A stretch of DNA of 50,838 nt from Acidobacteriota bacterium (lineage in GTDB: Bacteria > Pseudomonadota > Alphaproteobacteria > Acetobacterales > Acetobacteraceae): positions 1-50,838 of the forward strand of contig CAJCIS010000193.1 in NCBI GenBank assembly GCA_903970435.1, written 5' to 3'. Position 1 is the stretch's first letter. Every line of letters begins with the position of its first letter. The notes under the pieces are model-generated. The model was not told where the DNA came from. It saw only the letters and a list, made by a program, of their open reading frames with translations, and ran no database searches. Positions 16,038 through 25,049 of the stretch are shown in pieces. A program made the translations under genes and the position numbers.

Positions 16038-16796
16038 TTACTTCGGCTCCCCCGCCACCGGCGCGCCACCAAGGCTCTTGAACAAAGCCGCCACCTCCAA
16101 GATCGCCGCTTCCGCCTGACCAGCATCGGTGCCTTTCGCAACGATAGCCACCCCGCCGCCGCCGTCGCGGTAATACGGATAACTTCCGAGATCCAGCAAC
16201 GGATATTTCGCTTGAATATCGGTCAGGCCGGCGGCAATGTCGCCCTCCAGCACGCCCGCCGCGTGAACGCTGCGCGAAACGATCGGTATGCCGCCCTGAA
16301 GGGTGGGCGCCAGCATGTCGAACATGAGGCGCATGATGGCGGGCACCCCTGCCATCACATGCACGTTGCCCATCGAAAAGCCCGGCGCGATCGTCTGGCC
16401 ATTGTCGATCAGCACGGCGCCGCGCGGCATGGTGGCCATACGTTGTCGTGCCGCATTGAACCCGCCGGCCGGATAATGCGCCTCCATCCTGGCCCACACC
16501 ACGGGCTGTTTTTCCCACGGCACGCCGAAAGCCGCCGCGACGCATTCGCTGGTGATGTCGTCGTGCGTGGGGCCGATGCCGCCGGTGGTGAACACGTGGT
16601 CGTACGCGGCGCGCACTTCATTGATAGTGCGTACAATCACCTCGGCCACGTCGGGAATGATGCGAACCTCACGCACCGGCATACCCATGTCGCCGAGGCG
16701 CTGGGCAAGAAATCGAATATTGGCGTCCTGCGTGCGGCCGGAGAGAACTTCGTTGCCGATAACGATAATGCAGGCGGTGGGATTGCGGCTGTTCAC
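16038..16796 (-). CDS. Competence/damage-inducible protein A-like (molybdopterin-binding fold)
   Basis: This protein of about 252 residues has the MoaB/MogA-like domain of CinA. Visible signatures are IIVIGNEVLSGRTQDANIRFLA, VFTTGGIGPTHDDIT, and the late VHVMAGVPAIMRLMF. CinA-type proteins act on pyridine-nucleotide or molybdopterin-related substrates. This stand-alone form lacks the C-terminal deamidase domain of full CinA. The GTG at 16796 was chosen because a longer frame would run into the upstream coding region. Only 20 bases separate it from the next gene upstream. Its exact reaction cannot be read from sequence. Confidence 0.82.
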   Translation of the reverse strand: MNSRNPTACIIVIGNEVLSGRTQDANIRFLAQRLGDMGMPVREVRIIPDVAEVIVRTINEVRAAYDHVFTTGGIGPTHDDITSECVAAAFGVPWEKQPVVWARMEAHYPAGGFNAARQRMATMPRGAVLIDNGQTIAPGFSMGNVHVMAGVPAIMRLMFDMLAPTLQGGIPIVSRSVHAAGVLEGDIAAGLTDIQAKYPLLDLGSYPYYRDGGGGVAIVAKGTDAGQAEAAILEVAALFKSLGGAPVAGEPK

Positions 16797-16816
16797 GGCT
16801 TTTATGGCACCCCGCG

Positions 16817-17422
16817 TTAGAAGATGTCGAACTGCGTGGGCTGCGAGGGGGTGCATTCCCCCGTCTGGCGCTGCGGCCGCCGCTGCGCGCTGTCCATCAC
16901 CCAGCATTCGTCGAACACCGAGCAATAGCACGCCCGCACACGCACCTCAAAACGTTCCTTGTTCAGCGCATCCCAGATTTCCGGCGGGTTCTTGTCGCGG
17001 GGCAACCCCAGGAACGAGATCGCCTCCCGCGCCGGAAGCACTTCATCCACAATGGTGCTGGTGTCGTAGAAATGTTTGACATTCGGTTTCGGGCTCCACG
17101 CAGCATTAAGATCATGCAGGTTCGCCATCGGCTTGCCCTTGTAGAATAACTCGAACGTATCGATCCGCGCCGGCCCCACGCCGGTGTTGCGGACCACAAA
17201 GCTTATTTCGTCTTGGGTGCCATTATCATTCTGGTTGCCGGTGCCATAGCTCAGATTGGGCCAGGAATTCGCCTCCACCAACTTTTCCATTGTCTGACCG
17301 TGATGTACGGCGATGAAGACCGATACCATGGAGAGAAATACCGCGGTGCCGCCGAGGATGAAGTCGAACAACGAGTGGCCTGTCTTGTGATGATGGACTT
17401 CTACTTCCGGCGCTTCGATCAT
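16817..17422 (-). CDS. Hypothetical membrane-anchored protein
   Basis: I do not recognise this 201-residue protein. The N-terminus has a His-rich stretch (VEVHHHKTGHS) and one transmembrane helix (FDFILGGTAVFLSMVSVFIAV, residues about 19-39). A soluble part follows, with an Ig-like or beta-rich feel (ISFVVRNTGVGPARIDTFEL). Three cysteines lie near the C-terminus (RACYCSVFDECWVMD). It starts two bases after the putA stop and ends 20 bases before the CinA-like gene, so all three probably form one transcript. The location is inferred as inner membrane with a periplasmic domain. Confidence 0.75.
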   Translation of the reverse strand: MIEAPEVEVHHHKTGHSLFDFILGGTAVFLSMVSVFIAVHHGQTMEKLVEANSWPNLSYGTGNQNDNGTQDEISFVVRNTGVGPARIDTFELFYKGKPMANLHDLNAAWSPKPNVKHFYDTSTIVDEVLPAREAISFLGLPRDKNPPEIWDALNKERFEVRVRACYCSVFDECWVMDSAQRRPQRQTGECTPSQPTQFDIF

Positions 17423-17424
17423 GC

Positions 17425-20400
17425 CTATTCCTCCGTCGCCAGCAGCGCGGCATTGCCGCCGGCCGCGGCCGTATTCGTCGAAACGGTCTGCTCCACGCCG
17501 AAACGGCGCAGATAATCCGGACCCCCGGCTTTCGGCCCGGTGCCGGAAAGCCCGCTGCCGCCAAACGGCTGAACGCCGACCACGGCGCCGATCATGTTGC
17601 GGTTGACATACACGTTGCCTACGGCAAGCCGCTGCGCGACATATGAGGCTGTCGCATCGATACGGGTGTGAATGCCAAGCGTCAACCCGTAGCCGGTGGC
17701 GCCCAGCGCCTCCAGCAGCGCATCGAATTTGTTGGCCTTGTAGCGCACCACGTGCAGCACCGGGCCGAAAACCTCTTCGGCCAATTCGTGCGGCGCGTTC
17801 AATTCGAATATATGCGGTGCCACGAAATAGCCCGGCACCGGTGCGATGCCGGCGTAATGGGTTATCGCGCTGCCCTTCATGCGGTCGATATGCGCGGCCA
17901 GGCGTTGCTGCGCTTCCGCATCGATCGCCGGGCCGATATGGGTCGCGGGGTCGGCGGGATCGCCCAGTTTGAGTTCCGCCGCGGCGCCCGCCAACATGGC
18001 AATGATGCGGTCCGCCACATCGTCCTGCACCGCCATCAGGCGCAGCGCCGAACAACGCTGGCCGGCGCTGCGGAATGCGCTCATCACCGCGTCGTCCACC
18101 ACCTGCTCGGGCAAGGCGGTGGCGTCCACGATCATGGCGTTGATGCCGCCGGTTTCCGCAATCAGCGGCACGATCGGGCCGCGTTTCGATGCCAGCGTGC
18201 GGTTGATTGCCCACGCCGTTTCGGTCGACCCCGTGAAGGCGACGCCGGCCACCGCCGCGTGTGCCACGAGCCGCGCGCCGACGTCGCCGGCACCCGGCAC
18301 CAGATGCAGCGCCTGGTGCGGCACGCCGGCTTCATGCAGCAGGCGCACCGCCTCGAACGCCACCAGCGGCGTCTGTTCGGCGGGTTTGGCAACGACGCTG
18401 TTGCCGGCCGCCAGTGCTGCCGCCACCTGGCCGATGAAAATGGCGAGCGGAAAATTCCACGGCGAGATGCACAGAAACACCCCACGCCCACGCCGCCGCA
18501 CCTGGTTCAATTCACCGGTGGGACCCGGCATTGTTTCGGTTCTGCCATAGAGCGTCTTGGCCTCCACCGCGTAATACCGCAAGAAATCCACTGCCTCGCG
18601 CAACTCCGCCAAACCATCGTCCAGCGTCTTGCCGCCCTCGGCCGCCAGCAGCGACAGGAACCGGCCGCGCCGTGCCTCCAGCATCGCCGCGGCACGTTCC
18701 AACGCCGCGGCGCGTGTACCAGCCGGGGTTTCGTTCCAGTTGCGGAAGCCTGCCGCGGCGGCCGCAATCGCGGTGTCCGCGACATCGTTTCGCGCCTCCA
18801 ACACACGGCCCACCACCGTCGTGGCGTCCGACGGCGAGACGACATTGCGCGCAATACCGGCCGACGCCACGCCGTTGATCAGCGAGGCTGCCTCGATCCG
18901 CGACGTCTCGCGCCGTATTTCCGCCAGCAACCCATCAAGGCTGGCCGCATGCCCGAATTCCACCCCCCCCGAATTTTTCCGTGTCTTGCCGTAAAGATCG
19001 ACCGGCAGCTTCACGGCGCGGTGCCGCGCACGATCCGGCTGCCCCACTTTCTGCTGCGGCCGTTCCAGCAGAACATCCACCGGAACATCAGGATCGGCCG
19101 CGATACTCACAAAACTCGAATTCGCGCCGTTCTCCAGCAGCCGGCGCACCAGATACGCCAGAAGATCCTTGTGGATCCCCACCGGTGCATAGGTGCGCAC
19201 GGATGCGGCCGGATGCCGTTCCAGCAGCGCCTCGTACAGCGCGTCGCCCATGCCGTGCAGGCGCTGAAATTCGTAGCCATCCGTTCCGCCCGCGCGTTCC
19301 AGCACGCTGGCAACGGTCAACGCATTGTGCGTGGCGAATTGCGGATAAAGCCTGGGCCGCAGCGCCAACATCCGTTCGGCGCACACCATGTAGCTGAGAT
19401 CGGTCATCGGCTTGCGCGTGAATACCGGGTAATCCGGCAAGCCGCGCTCCTGGGCCCGTTTCACCTCCGTATCCCAATACGCCCCCTTCACCAGACGCAC
19501 CATGAAACGGCGGCCGAGTGCGGCGGCCAGTTCGGCGACGAAATCGATCGCCGGCAGCGCGCGTTTTCCGTAGGCCTGAATGGCGAGCCCGAAACCCTCC
19601 CAGTCGGCAAGCTGCGTGTCGGCCGCCACCTCGGCCAGCACGTCCATGGACAATTCCAGCCGGTCCGCTTCCTCGGCATCGATGGTGAAATTCAGGCCGC
19701 GGATGGCCGCGGCACGCGCCAGGCTGCGCACGCGCGGCACCAATTCGGCCATGACACGATCGCGGCTGACAGCCTCGTAACGAGGATGCAAGGCACTGAG
19801 TTTTACCGAAATGCCCGGCCGGTCGGGCAGCGGCTTGTTGCCGGCCGCACGGCCTATCGCCTCGATGCTGTCGGCGTAGCTGGCAAAATAGCGTTCCGCG
19901 TCGCCCTCGGTGCGCGCGCCCTCGCCGAGCATGTCGAAACTGTAACGGTATAGCCGCCCGGCACGGCTGCCCGCACGCGCCAGCGCATCCTCGATCGACT
20001 GGCCCAGCACGAAATGACTGCCCATGACGCGCATCGCCTGGCGCAGCGCGCCGCGCACCGTGGGCAGGCCGAGCCGGCGCACCACCCCGCGCAATATGCC
20101 TTCCGGCGTATCCTGCGGCCCGATCAGACGCGCCGAAATGCCCAGTGCCCAGGCCGATGCATTCACCAGCAGCACATCGGACTGGTGTGCGTGCGTGGCG
20201 AACCCGCCCTGGCCGAGCTTGTCTTCGATCAGCCGGTCGGCGGTGGCGTCGTCCGGCACGCGCAACAAACCCTCGGCCAGCACCATCAGCGCCAGGCCTT
20301 CGGGCGTGGTGAGGCTGTATTCGCGCAGTAATTGTTCGACACCGCCGATGCCGCCGGCGCGGCCACGGATGGCACCGATCATGCGGCGCGCCTCGGTGTC

Positions 20401-20499
20401 GACGCGGGCTTCGCGGTCGGGCGGAAGCGGGGTGGAGGCGAGCCAGGCGCGGGCTAACGTTGCGTCGTCCGGGTAGTAGTCGGGGCGGAAGGAAGGCAT
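17425..20499 (-). CDS. putA: Bifunctional proline dehydrogenase / P5C dehydrogenase
   Basis: This 1024-residue enzyme oxidises proline to glutamate in two steps. The N-terminal part has the PutA arm and FAD-dependent proline dehydrogenase barrel, with SLTTPEGLALMVLAEGLLR, YGKRALPAIDF and RLVKGAYWDTEVKRAQERG. The C-terminal half is the NAD-dependent P5C dehydrogenase, with SPWNFPLAIFIGQVAAALAA, GFTGSTETAW-like text and the catalytic cysteine in FRSAGQRCSALRLM. There is no N-terminal ribbon-helix-helix region, so it should not repress itself. A hairpin repeat lies three bases upstream of the ATG, and no good Shine-Dalgarno site is visible, which is unusual for such a large catabolic enzyme. Confidence 0.95.
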   Translation of the reverse strand: MPSFRPDYYPDDATLARAWLASTPLPPDREARVDTEARRMIGAIRGRAGGIGGVEQLLREYSLTTPEGLALMVLAEGLLRVPDDATADRLIEDKLGQGGFATHAHQSDVLLVNASAWALGISARLIGPQDTPEGILRGVVRRLGLPTVRGALRQAMRVMGSHFVLGQSIEDALARAGSRAGRLYRYSFDMLGEGARTEGDAERYFASYADSIEAIGRAAGNKPLPDRPGISVKLSALHPRYEAVSRDRVMAELVPRVRSLARAAAIRGLNFTIDAEEADRLELSMDVLAEVAADTQLADWEGFGLAIQAYGKRALPAIDFVAELAAALGRRFMVRLVKGAYWDTEVKRAQERGLPDYPVFTRKPMTDLSYMVCAERMLALRPRLYPQFATHNALTVASVLERAGGTDGYEFQRLHGMGDALYEALLERHPAASVRTYAPVGIHKDLLAYLVRRLLENGANSSFVSIAADPDVPVDVLLERPQQKVGQPDRARHRAVKLPVDLYGKTRKNSGGVEFGHAASLDGLLAEIRRETSRIEAASLINGVASAGIARNVVSPSDATTVVGRVLEARNDVADTAIAAAAAGFRNWNETPAGTRAAALERAAAMLEARRGRFLSLLAAEGGKTLDDGLAELREAVDFLRYYAVEAKTLYGRTETMPGPTGELNQVRRRGRGVFLCISPWNFPLAIFIGQVAAALAAGNSVVAKPAEQTPLVAFEAVRLLHEAGVPHQALHLVPGAGDVGARLVAHAAVAGVAFTGSTETAWAINRTLASKRGPIVPLIAETGGINAMIVDATALPEQVVDDAVMSAFRSAGQRCSALRLMAVQDDVADRIIAMLAGAAAELKLGDPADPATHIGPAIDAEAQQRLAAHIDRMKGSAITHYAGIAPVPGYFVAPHIFELNAPHELAEEVFGPVLHVVRYKANKFDALLEALGATGYGLTLGIHTRIDATASYVAQRLAVGNVYVNRNMIGAVVGVQPFGGSGLSGTGPKAGGPDYLRRFGVEQTVSTNTAAAGGNAALLATEE

Positions 20500-20501
20500 T
20501 A

Positions 20502-20543
20502 GAAGGAAGTAGTTCTTTTTTGAAAAAAAGAACTGCTTCCTTC
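20502..20543. repeat. Hairpin repeat, solo with extended stem (locus 6, A)
   Basis: The hairpin is at 20512-20533, extended outward by GAAGGAAG (20502-20509) and CTTCCTTC (20536-20543). There is no mini-hairpin. It lies immediately 5' of the putA start and 3' of the hydrolase gene. Confidence 0.85.
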
Positions 20544-20552
20544 CTGGCTTTA

Positions 20553-21542
20553 TCATAATGTCACCCCACTCAAAAACCCGATCAGCGCCGCATTGGTCGC
20601 CTCCGGCGCCTCCTGTTGTATCCAGTGTCCCACCCCGGCCGGCCGCGCCTCCACGCGCAAATCCTTGCAATGTCCGCGCATGTTCTCCAGCTGCCCCGGC
20701 CAGAACATCAGCACCGGCTCCAGCTCGCCGGCCAGAAATCCGGCCGGCTGTTGAATGACGCTATCGCCCAGCGCGCGCGCATCGGCGGCATTGCGGTCGA
20801 AATTGCGATACCAATTCAATGGACCGCGCCAGCCGCCGGCATCGAACGCGGCCGCGTAGCGCGCCAATTCCTGGTCGGGCAGGAACGGCAGCGGGCCGTC
20901 CGGGGCGCTGGCCCAGCTTTGCAGCAGGGTGGCATCCCGCGGCACCTGCCGGATGGCGCGCGCCGCCATGCCGGGTCCGCTGCCGCCGTAGAAAATCTGT
21001 TTCAGCGCCGTCATGGTGTCGGCCCCTTCGAGCTCCGCCTCGCCGACACCGACGGACTGAAAATAGCGGATGTAGAAGAACCGGTCGGGGAACAACTGGT
21101 CGATGAGCGACAGCAGGGGCATGGGCGGCGGGCTGGTATGGGGCACGCTCATGCCGAACACGGCGGCGACCCGGTCGGGATGATAGAGGGCGCAACGCCA
21201 GGCGGCGATGGCACCCCAGTCGTGGCCGACCGCCACCCAGCGCGCGGCGCCGAGTGCGTCGGCGACCGCGCCCATATCGGCCGCCACGGTATTCATGGTG
21301 TAGGCGTCGGGCGCCTCGGGCTTGTCGCTTTGGCCGTAGCCGCGCATGTCGGGAGTGGCGACGCGGAAGCCGGCCGCGGCCAGCGCCGGCACCTGGTGGC
21401 GCCAGGAGAGGCTCTGCTCGGGCCAGCCATGCATCAGAACAACGAGCGGACCGTCTCCGGCGACATGCACGCACAGGTCGATCCCGGCGCCACGTACCGT
21501 CCGGGTCACGCCGAGCGGGTTCGCGGCATCGGATGTTGGCAT
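20553..21542 (-). CDS. Alpha/beta hydrolase, epoxide hydrolase-like
   Basis: This 329-residue hydrolase has the oxyanion motif HGWPEQS, the nucleophile elbow GHDWGA with Asp as nucleophile, and the C-terminal histidine in GVGHWIQQEAPE. Asp in the elbow and the tyrosines in the cap region (FFYIRYFQSVG) fit the soluble epoxide hydrolase/dehalogenase branch, which acts through a covalent ester. The start ATG at 21542 follows a G-rich stretch. It is cytoplasmic, with no signal peptide. A hairpin repeat separates it from putA downstream. The substrate is unknown. Confidence 0.87.
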   Translation of the reverse strand: MPTSDAANPLGVTRTVRGAGIDLCVHVAGDGPLVVLMHGWPEQSLSWRHQVPALAAAGFRVATPDMRGYGQSDKPEAPDAYTMNTVAADMGAVADALGAARWVAVGHDWGAIAAWRCALYHPDRVAAVFGMSVPHTSPPPMPLLSLIDQLFPDRFFYIRYFQSVGVGEAELEGADTMTALKQIFYGGSGPGMAARAIRQVPRDATLLQSWASAPDGPLPFLPDQELARYAAAFDAGGWRGPLNWYRNFDRNAADARALGDSVIQQPAGFLAGELEPVLMFWPGQLENMRGHCKDLRVEARPAGVGHWIQQEAPEATNAALIGFLSGVTL

Positions 21543-21713
21543 GCTTGTCCCCCCCAATAGGCTGCGCGGCGGCGCTGCGATGCGCGTTCCCACCCGCACC
21601 GCAGCGCAGCACCGTGCCACCCGCTTGTCCACCCCTGCGCCGTAACGGCAGCGATGGCGGTTCGGAAGCCCGGCATCGCCGCAGCGTAACGTTTCGGCCG
21701 CCCGGCTTGTGCT

Positions 21714-23435
21714 ATGCTGGCGACGAAGCACGCGGAGGCCCGCTACGAGTTGCCGATCCTTCGGATTTCCGTTCTGCTGACCGGAACAAGCCAGGCAGGG
21801 GCCACTCAGGCCGAACAACGCTGGCGGCTGGTCGCGTCGCTGTATGAGGAGGCGCGGCCGACGCTGGAGGGTGCGGCGGCCCTGCTCTGCGTTCTCACCA
21901 TCGGCAGCTTGCATGGCCCCCGGCGCGGTTTCGCCGTCCTGGCCGCGGCCGGCATCGTTGTCACCTGGCTGCGCCTGCGGCAGCGCACGGCCTACCGGCG
22001 CGCCCAGGCGGCGCGTGGCGCGGTGCGGCCCCAAGCCGCCGCGGAAAAGCCGGCACGGGAAAAATCGCCCGAAGCGTGGGCCGGCGAATTTGCCGCCGGC
22101 GCGTGCGCCACGTCGCTCATCTGGGGGGCCGCGAGCCTCACCGCGCTGCTGCACGGCACCGATTCCAGGCTGCAATTGCTGGTGTTGATGGCGCAGGCCG
22201 GCTGGCTCGGGGGCGCCGCGGTGCGCAATGCGGCGTCTCCCGCATCCGTCATCGGCCAGAGTTTTGGCGCGCTGCTGCCGACGCTGGCGGGGCTGCTGAT
22301 GGCACACAACGGCTTTGTGCAGTTCGCCATTCCCTTCGTTTTGCTCCAGCTCGTGGCCACACTCGGCATTGCGCGGTTCCTCGGCGCGCAGATCACCACG
22401 CTCATGATGTCCGAACAGCGCCTCGCCGGCGCCAACGCGCAGCTCGTGCGGCTTTCCGCGCATGACGGCCTCACCGGCCTCGCCAACCGCCGTGGATTCG
22501 ATGCGGCGATGCAGGTGGAATGGGCGCGCGCGGCGCGCGACGCGGCCGACATTTCGGTACTGCTGATCGACGTCGATCATTTCGCCGCCTACAACAAAAT
22601 CCACGGCGCGCCGGCAGGCGACGATTGCCTGCGCCGCATCGCCGGCCACCTGGCGGACGCGGTGCGCCGCCCGACCGATCTCGCCGCCCGCTTCGGCGGC
22701 GCCATGTTCGCCGCCATCCTGCCCGACACGGGCGAGGCCGGCGCATGCGAGGTGGCCGAACGCGTGCGCCGCGCGGTGCACGACGCCGCCCTGCCGCATG
22801 CGGCCAGTCCCCTGCATTTCATGACAATCAGCATCGGGGTCGCCAGCATGGCGCCGCAGCCCGGCAGCGACGGGTCGATTCTGATTACGCTCGCCGACCG
22901 CGCCCTGGCCGATGCGAAACGGGCTGGGCGGAACCAGGTGCGCGGCGCCTCGGCCCGCCTGCCGCTGGGCAGTTGGCACCGCCGCCCCGGCAGCTTGGGC
23001 AACGATGCGTCCACCGTCGCCCCGCCGGAAGACCAACCACCGTTCGCCGCCAGCCCTCGGGCGATCCCGCCAGGACTCAGAATACTGGTCCTGGAAGATG
23101 ATCAGATGGTGGCCCTGCTGCTGGAGGACCTGCTCGGCGAATTGGGCTGCAAGGTCATCGGGCCGTGCGGCGCGTGCTTACAGTGCCTGGAGCTGATTGA
23201 AATTCACGCCCCGCAGGTAGCCCTTCTGGACATACATCCGGGCGCCGGCGACGGCTTCCTGGTGGCCGCAGACCTGGCGGCCCGCGGCGTCCCGTTCGCC
23301 TTCGCCACCGGCGACGGCGGCCTGCAACTGCCTGGGGACTTTGCCGGCAGGCCGGTGCTGGCAAAACCATTTCACCTGACGGCGATGATCGAACTCGTCG
23401 CCGCCCTGGCGGCAGAGGCGAACGTCCGTCCGTAA
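21714..23435 (+). CDS. Membrane GGDEF protein with degenerate active site and C-terminal receiver domain
   Basis: This protein is about 573 residues. The N-terminal 220 residues hold several hydrophobic helices (for example AALLCVLTIG, GFAVLAAAGIVVTWL, LLVLMAQAGWL, IPFVLLQLVATLGIA). A GGDEF domain follows (HDGLTGLANRRGFD, LLIDVDHFAAYN). The signature is GGAMF, not GGDEF, so cyclase activity is unlikely. The inhibitory-site RxxD is kept five residues upstream (RPTD). A C-terminal receiver domain follows with intact acidic pair (LEDD), phosphoacceptor Asp (ALLDIHPG), Thr (FATGDGG) and Lys (LAKPF). It may therefore bind c-di-GMP and take phosphoryl input. The start is uncertain, with no clear ribosome site at 21714. 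Confidence 0.85.
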   Translation: MLATKHAEARYELPILRISVLLTGTSQAGATQAEQRWRLVASLYEEARPTLEGAAALLCVLTIGSLHGPRRGFAVLAAAGIVVTWLRLRQRTAYRRAQAARGAVRPQAAAEKPAREKSPEAWAGEFAAGACATSLIWGAASLTALLHGTDSRLQLLVLMAQAGWLGGAAVRNAASPASVIGQSFGALLPTLAGLLMAHNGFVQFAIPFVLLQLVATLGIARFLGAQITTLMMSEQRLAGANAQLVRLSAHDGLTGLANRRGFDAAMQVEWARAARDAADISVLLIDVDHFAAYNKIHGAPAGDDCLRRIAGHLADAVRRPTDLAARFGGAMFAAILPDTGEAGACEVAERVRRAVHDAALPHAASPLHFMTISIGVASMAPQPGSDGSILITLADRALADAKRAGRNQVRGASARLPLGSWHRRPGSLGNDASTVAPPEDQPPFAASPRAIPPGLRILVLEDDQMVALLLEDLLGELGCKVIGPCGACLQCLELIEIHAPQVALLDIHPGAGDGFLVAADLAARGVPFAFATGDGGLQLPGDFAGRPVLAKPFHLTAMIELVAALAAEANVRP

Positions 23436-23441
23436 AAAGCG

Positions 23442-23476
23442 CAAAAGTCTTTTGGTTCTTTTCTTCAGAAAAGAAC
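23442..23476. repeat. Hairpin repeat, single half (locus 7, B, inverted)
   Basis: The mini-hairpin CAAAAGTCTTTTG (23442-23454) precedes the hairpin 23455-23476. It starts seven bases after the stop of the GGDEF gene and faces a convergent SCP2 gene. Confidence 0.85.
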
Positions 23477-23521
23477 GGCTTCCTTACCCTTTTTGCTGTC
23501 GCGCTTAAACAAGAGTTAGTT

Positions 23522-23821
23522 TCACTTGAGCGCCGAACTCAGCTTCATGGCGATGGCGGTATTGCCCTTCACCTTCAGCTTGCCCGTCATGAACGCCATC
23601 GTCGCATCCAGCTTGCCCTGCTGGATGGCCATCAGATTGTCCGGCGTGATGGTGAGCGTGCAATCGGCGTCCTTGTCCTCATGGCTCATGGTCGCCGGCT
23701 TGTGCGTGCCATCCACGAACAGGCGGTCGTCGCCGAAATCGAATTTGACGGTGGCGCCCAGGTCGCCGAACGCGTCCAGGCGGCTGGCGAAGGCGGACTC
23801 GATTTCACTGACATCGCTCAT
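23522..23821 (-). CDS. SCP2 sterol-binding domain protein
   Basis: This 99-residue protein consists of one SCP-2 domain: an N-terminal helix (EIESAFASRLDAF), strands around VKFDFGDDRLFVDG, then DCTLTITPDNLMAIQQGKLD and the closing MTGKLKVKGNTAIAMKLSSA. Such proteins bind hydrophobic ligands (lipids, acyl-CoA) in a cavity. Bacterial single-domain forms are cytoplasmic and of unclear role. GGGAG lies eight bases upstream of the ATG. The gene is convergent with the GGDEF protein and divergent from nagA 73 bases away. Confidence 0.92.
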   Translation of the reverse strand: MSDVSEIESAFASRLDAFGDLGATVKFDFGDDRLFVDGTHKPATMSHEDKDADCTLTITPDNLMAIQQGKLDATMAFMTGKLKVKGNTAIAMKLSSALK

Positions 23822-23894
23822 GTGGTTGTCTCCCTTGGATCCTTGGGCACGGGGTTAATCGCTCGGTGAAACGCTGTAAACCTGAGGTGGGTGC

Positions 23895-25049
23895 ATGACG
23901 GCGCTTTTCCTGCACGGCTGCGATGTACTGACGCCGCACGGCCCCACGAGCGGCCAGGGCGTGCTGGTGGCGGACGGCCTGGTCCGCGCCGTATTACCCG
24001 CCGACGCCCGCCCGGCCGCGACGCACGTCGCCTTGCCGCCCGAAGCCCTCCTCGCCCCCGGCTATATCGACGTCCAGGTCAACGGCGGCGGCGGCGTGTT
24101 GTTCAACGACACGCCAACCGCCGCCGCCGCATTGGCCGTCGCGGCAGCGCATCGGCGGCTGGGCACGCTTTCCATCATGCCGACCCTCATCACCAGCCCG
24201 GCTGCGGCGATGCGCGCAGCGGCGTCCGCCATGGCGCCCGCCGTCGCCGCGCGCGCCGGCGTTCTGGGCATTCACTTCGAAGGTCCGTTCCTGAGCCCCG
24301 CGCGTCCCGGCATCCACCGGCGCGACCTGATCCGCCCGCCCGACGCCGCCGACCTGCTGTTGCTGACCGATCTGGCCGCCGCCGGACAGGGGCGCGTGAT
24401 GCTGACGCTCGCGCCCGAGGCGGTGCCGCATGCGATCCAGACGCAGTTGGCCGGCGCCGGTGTCATCCTCTCCGCCGGCCATAGCGAAGCTTCGTTCGAG
24501 GCGGTGCGCCCCCCGGTGCGCGGTATTACGCATATCTTTAACGCCATGCCGCCGCCGGCATCGCGGGCGCCGGGCCTCGCCGCGGCCGGCATGCTCGGCG
24601 ATGTCTTTGCCGGCCTCATCCTGGACGGCATCCATGTCCATCCGGCGATGGCGCGCCTTCTGCTCGCAGCCAAAGGGGCCACCCGCATTATGCTGGTGTC
24701 GGACGCCATGAGCGTCACCGGCACGGATGCGCAGGACTTCGAGCTGCTCGGCCGCCGTATCCTGCGCCGGCACGGCCGGCTGGAATCCGAGGATGGTGTC
24801 CTCGCCGGCGCCGACCTCTGCCTCGCACAGGCGGTGCGCAATGCCGTCACCCTGCTGGGCCTGGCGCCGGCGGATGCCATCGGCATGGCGAGCGGCGTGC
24901 CCGCGGATTTCCTCGGCCTGGCGCACGAACGCGGCCGCATCGCACCCGGCCTGCGCGCGGACCTGCTGTTGCTGAGCCCCGGCCTGGATGTGCTCGGCAC
25001 CTGGCTCGGCGGCGCCTGGCAGGGCGAGCCCGGCGTGCTGGCGGCATGA
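23895..25049 (+). CDS. nagA: N-acetylglucosamine-6-phosphate deacetylase
   Basis: This 384-residue amidohydrolase removes acetate from GlcNAc-6-phosphate in amino sugar catabolism or peptidoglycan recycling. The motifs are GYIDVQVNGGGGVLF (metal-site region), IHFEGPFLSPARPGIH, SAGHSEASFEA, THIFNAMPPPASRAPG, DGIHVHPAMARLL and LVSDAMSVTG with the catalytic Asp. The ATG at 23895 has GAGGTG upstream. The stop overlaps the ATG of the next gene (ATGA). No nagB or sugar transporter is present in the window. Confidence 0.93.
   Translation: MTALFLHGCDVLTPHGPTSGQGVLVADGLVRAVLPADARPAATHVALPPEALLAPGYIDVQVNGGGGVLFNDTPTAAAALAVAAAHRRLGTLSIMPTLITSPAAAMRAAASAMAPAVAARAGVLGIHFEGPFLSPARPGIHRRDLIRPPDAADLLLLTDLAAAGQGRVMLTLAPEAVPHAIQTQLAGAGVILSAGHSEASFEAVRPPVRGITHIFNAMPPPASRAPGLAAAGMLGDVFAGLILDGIHVHPAMARLLLAAKGATRIMLVSDAMSVTGTDAQDFELLGRRILRRHGRLESEDGVLAGADLCLAQAVRNAVTLLGLAPADAIGMASGVPADFLGLAHERGRIAPGLRADLLLLSPGLDVLGTWLGGAWQGEPGVLAA

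Noticed and set aside
20553-23036. Long minus-strand frame extending the hydrolase gene into the GGDEF gene
   Set aside because: Only the part from ATG 21542 matches an alpha/beta hydrolase. The rest is antisense to the GGDEF gene.
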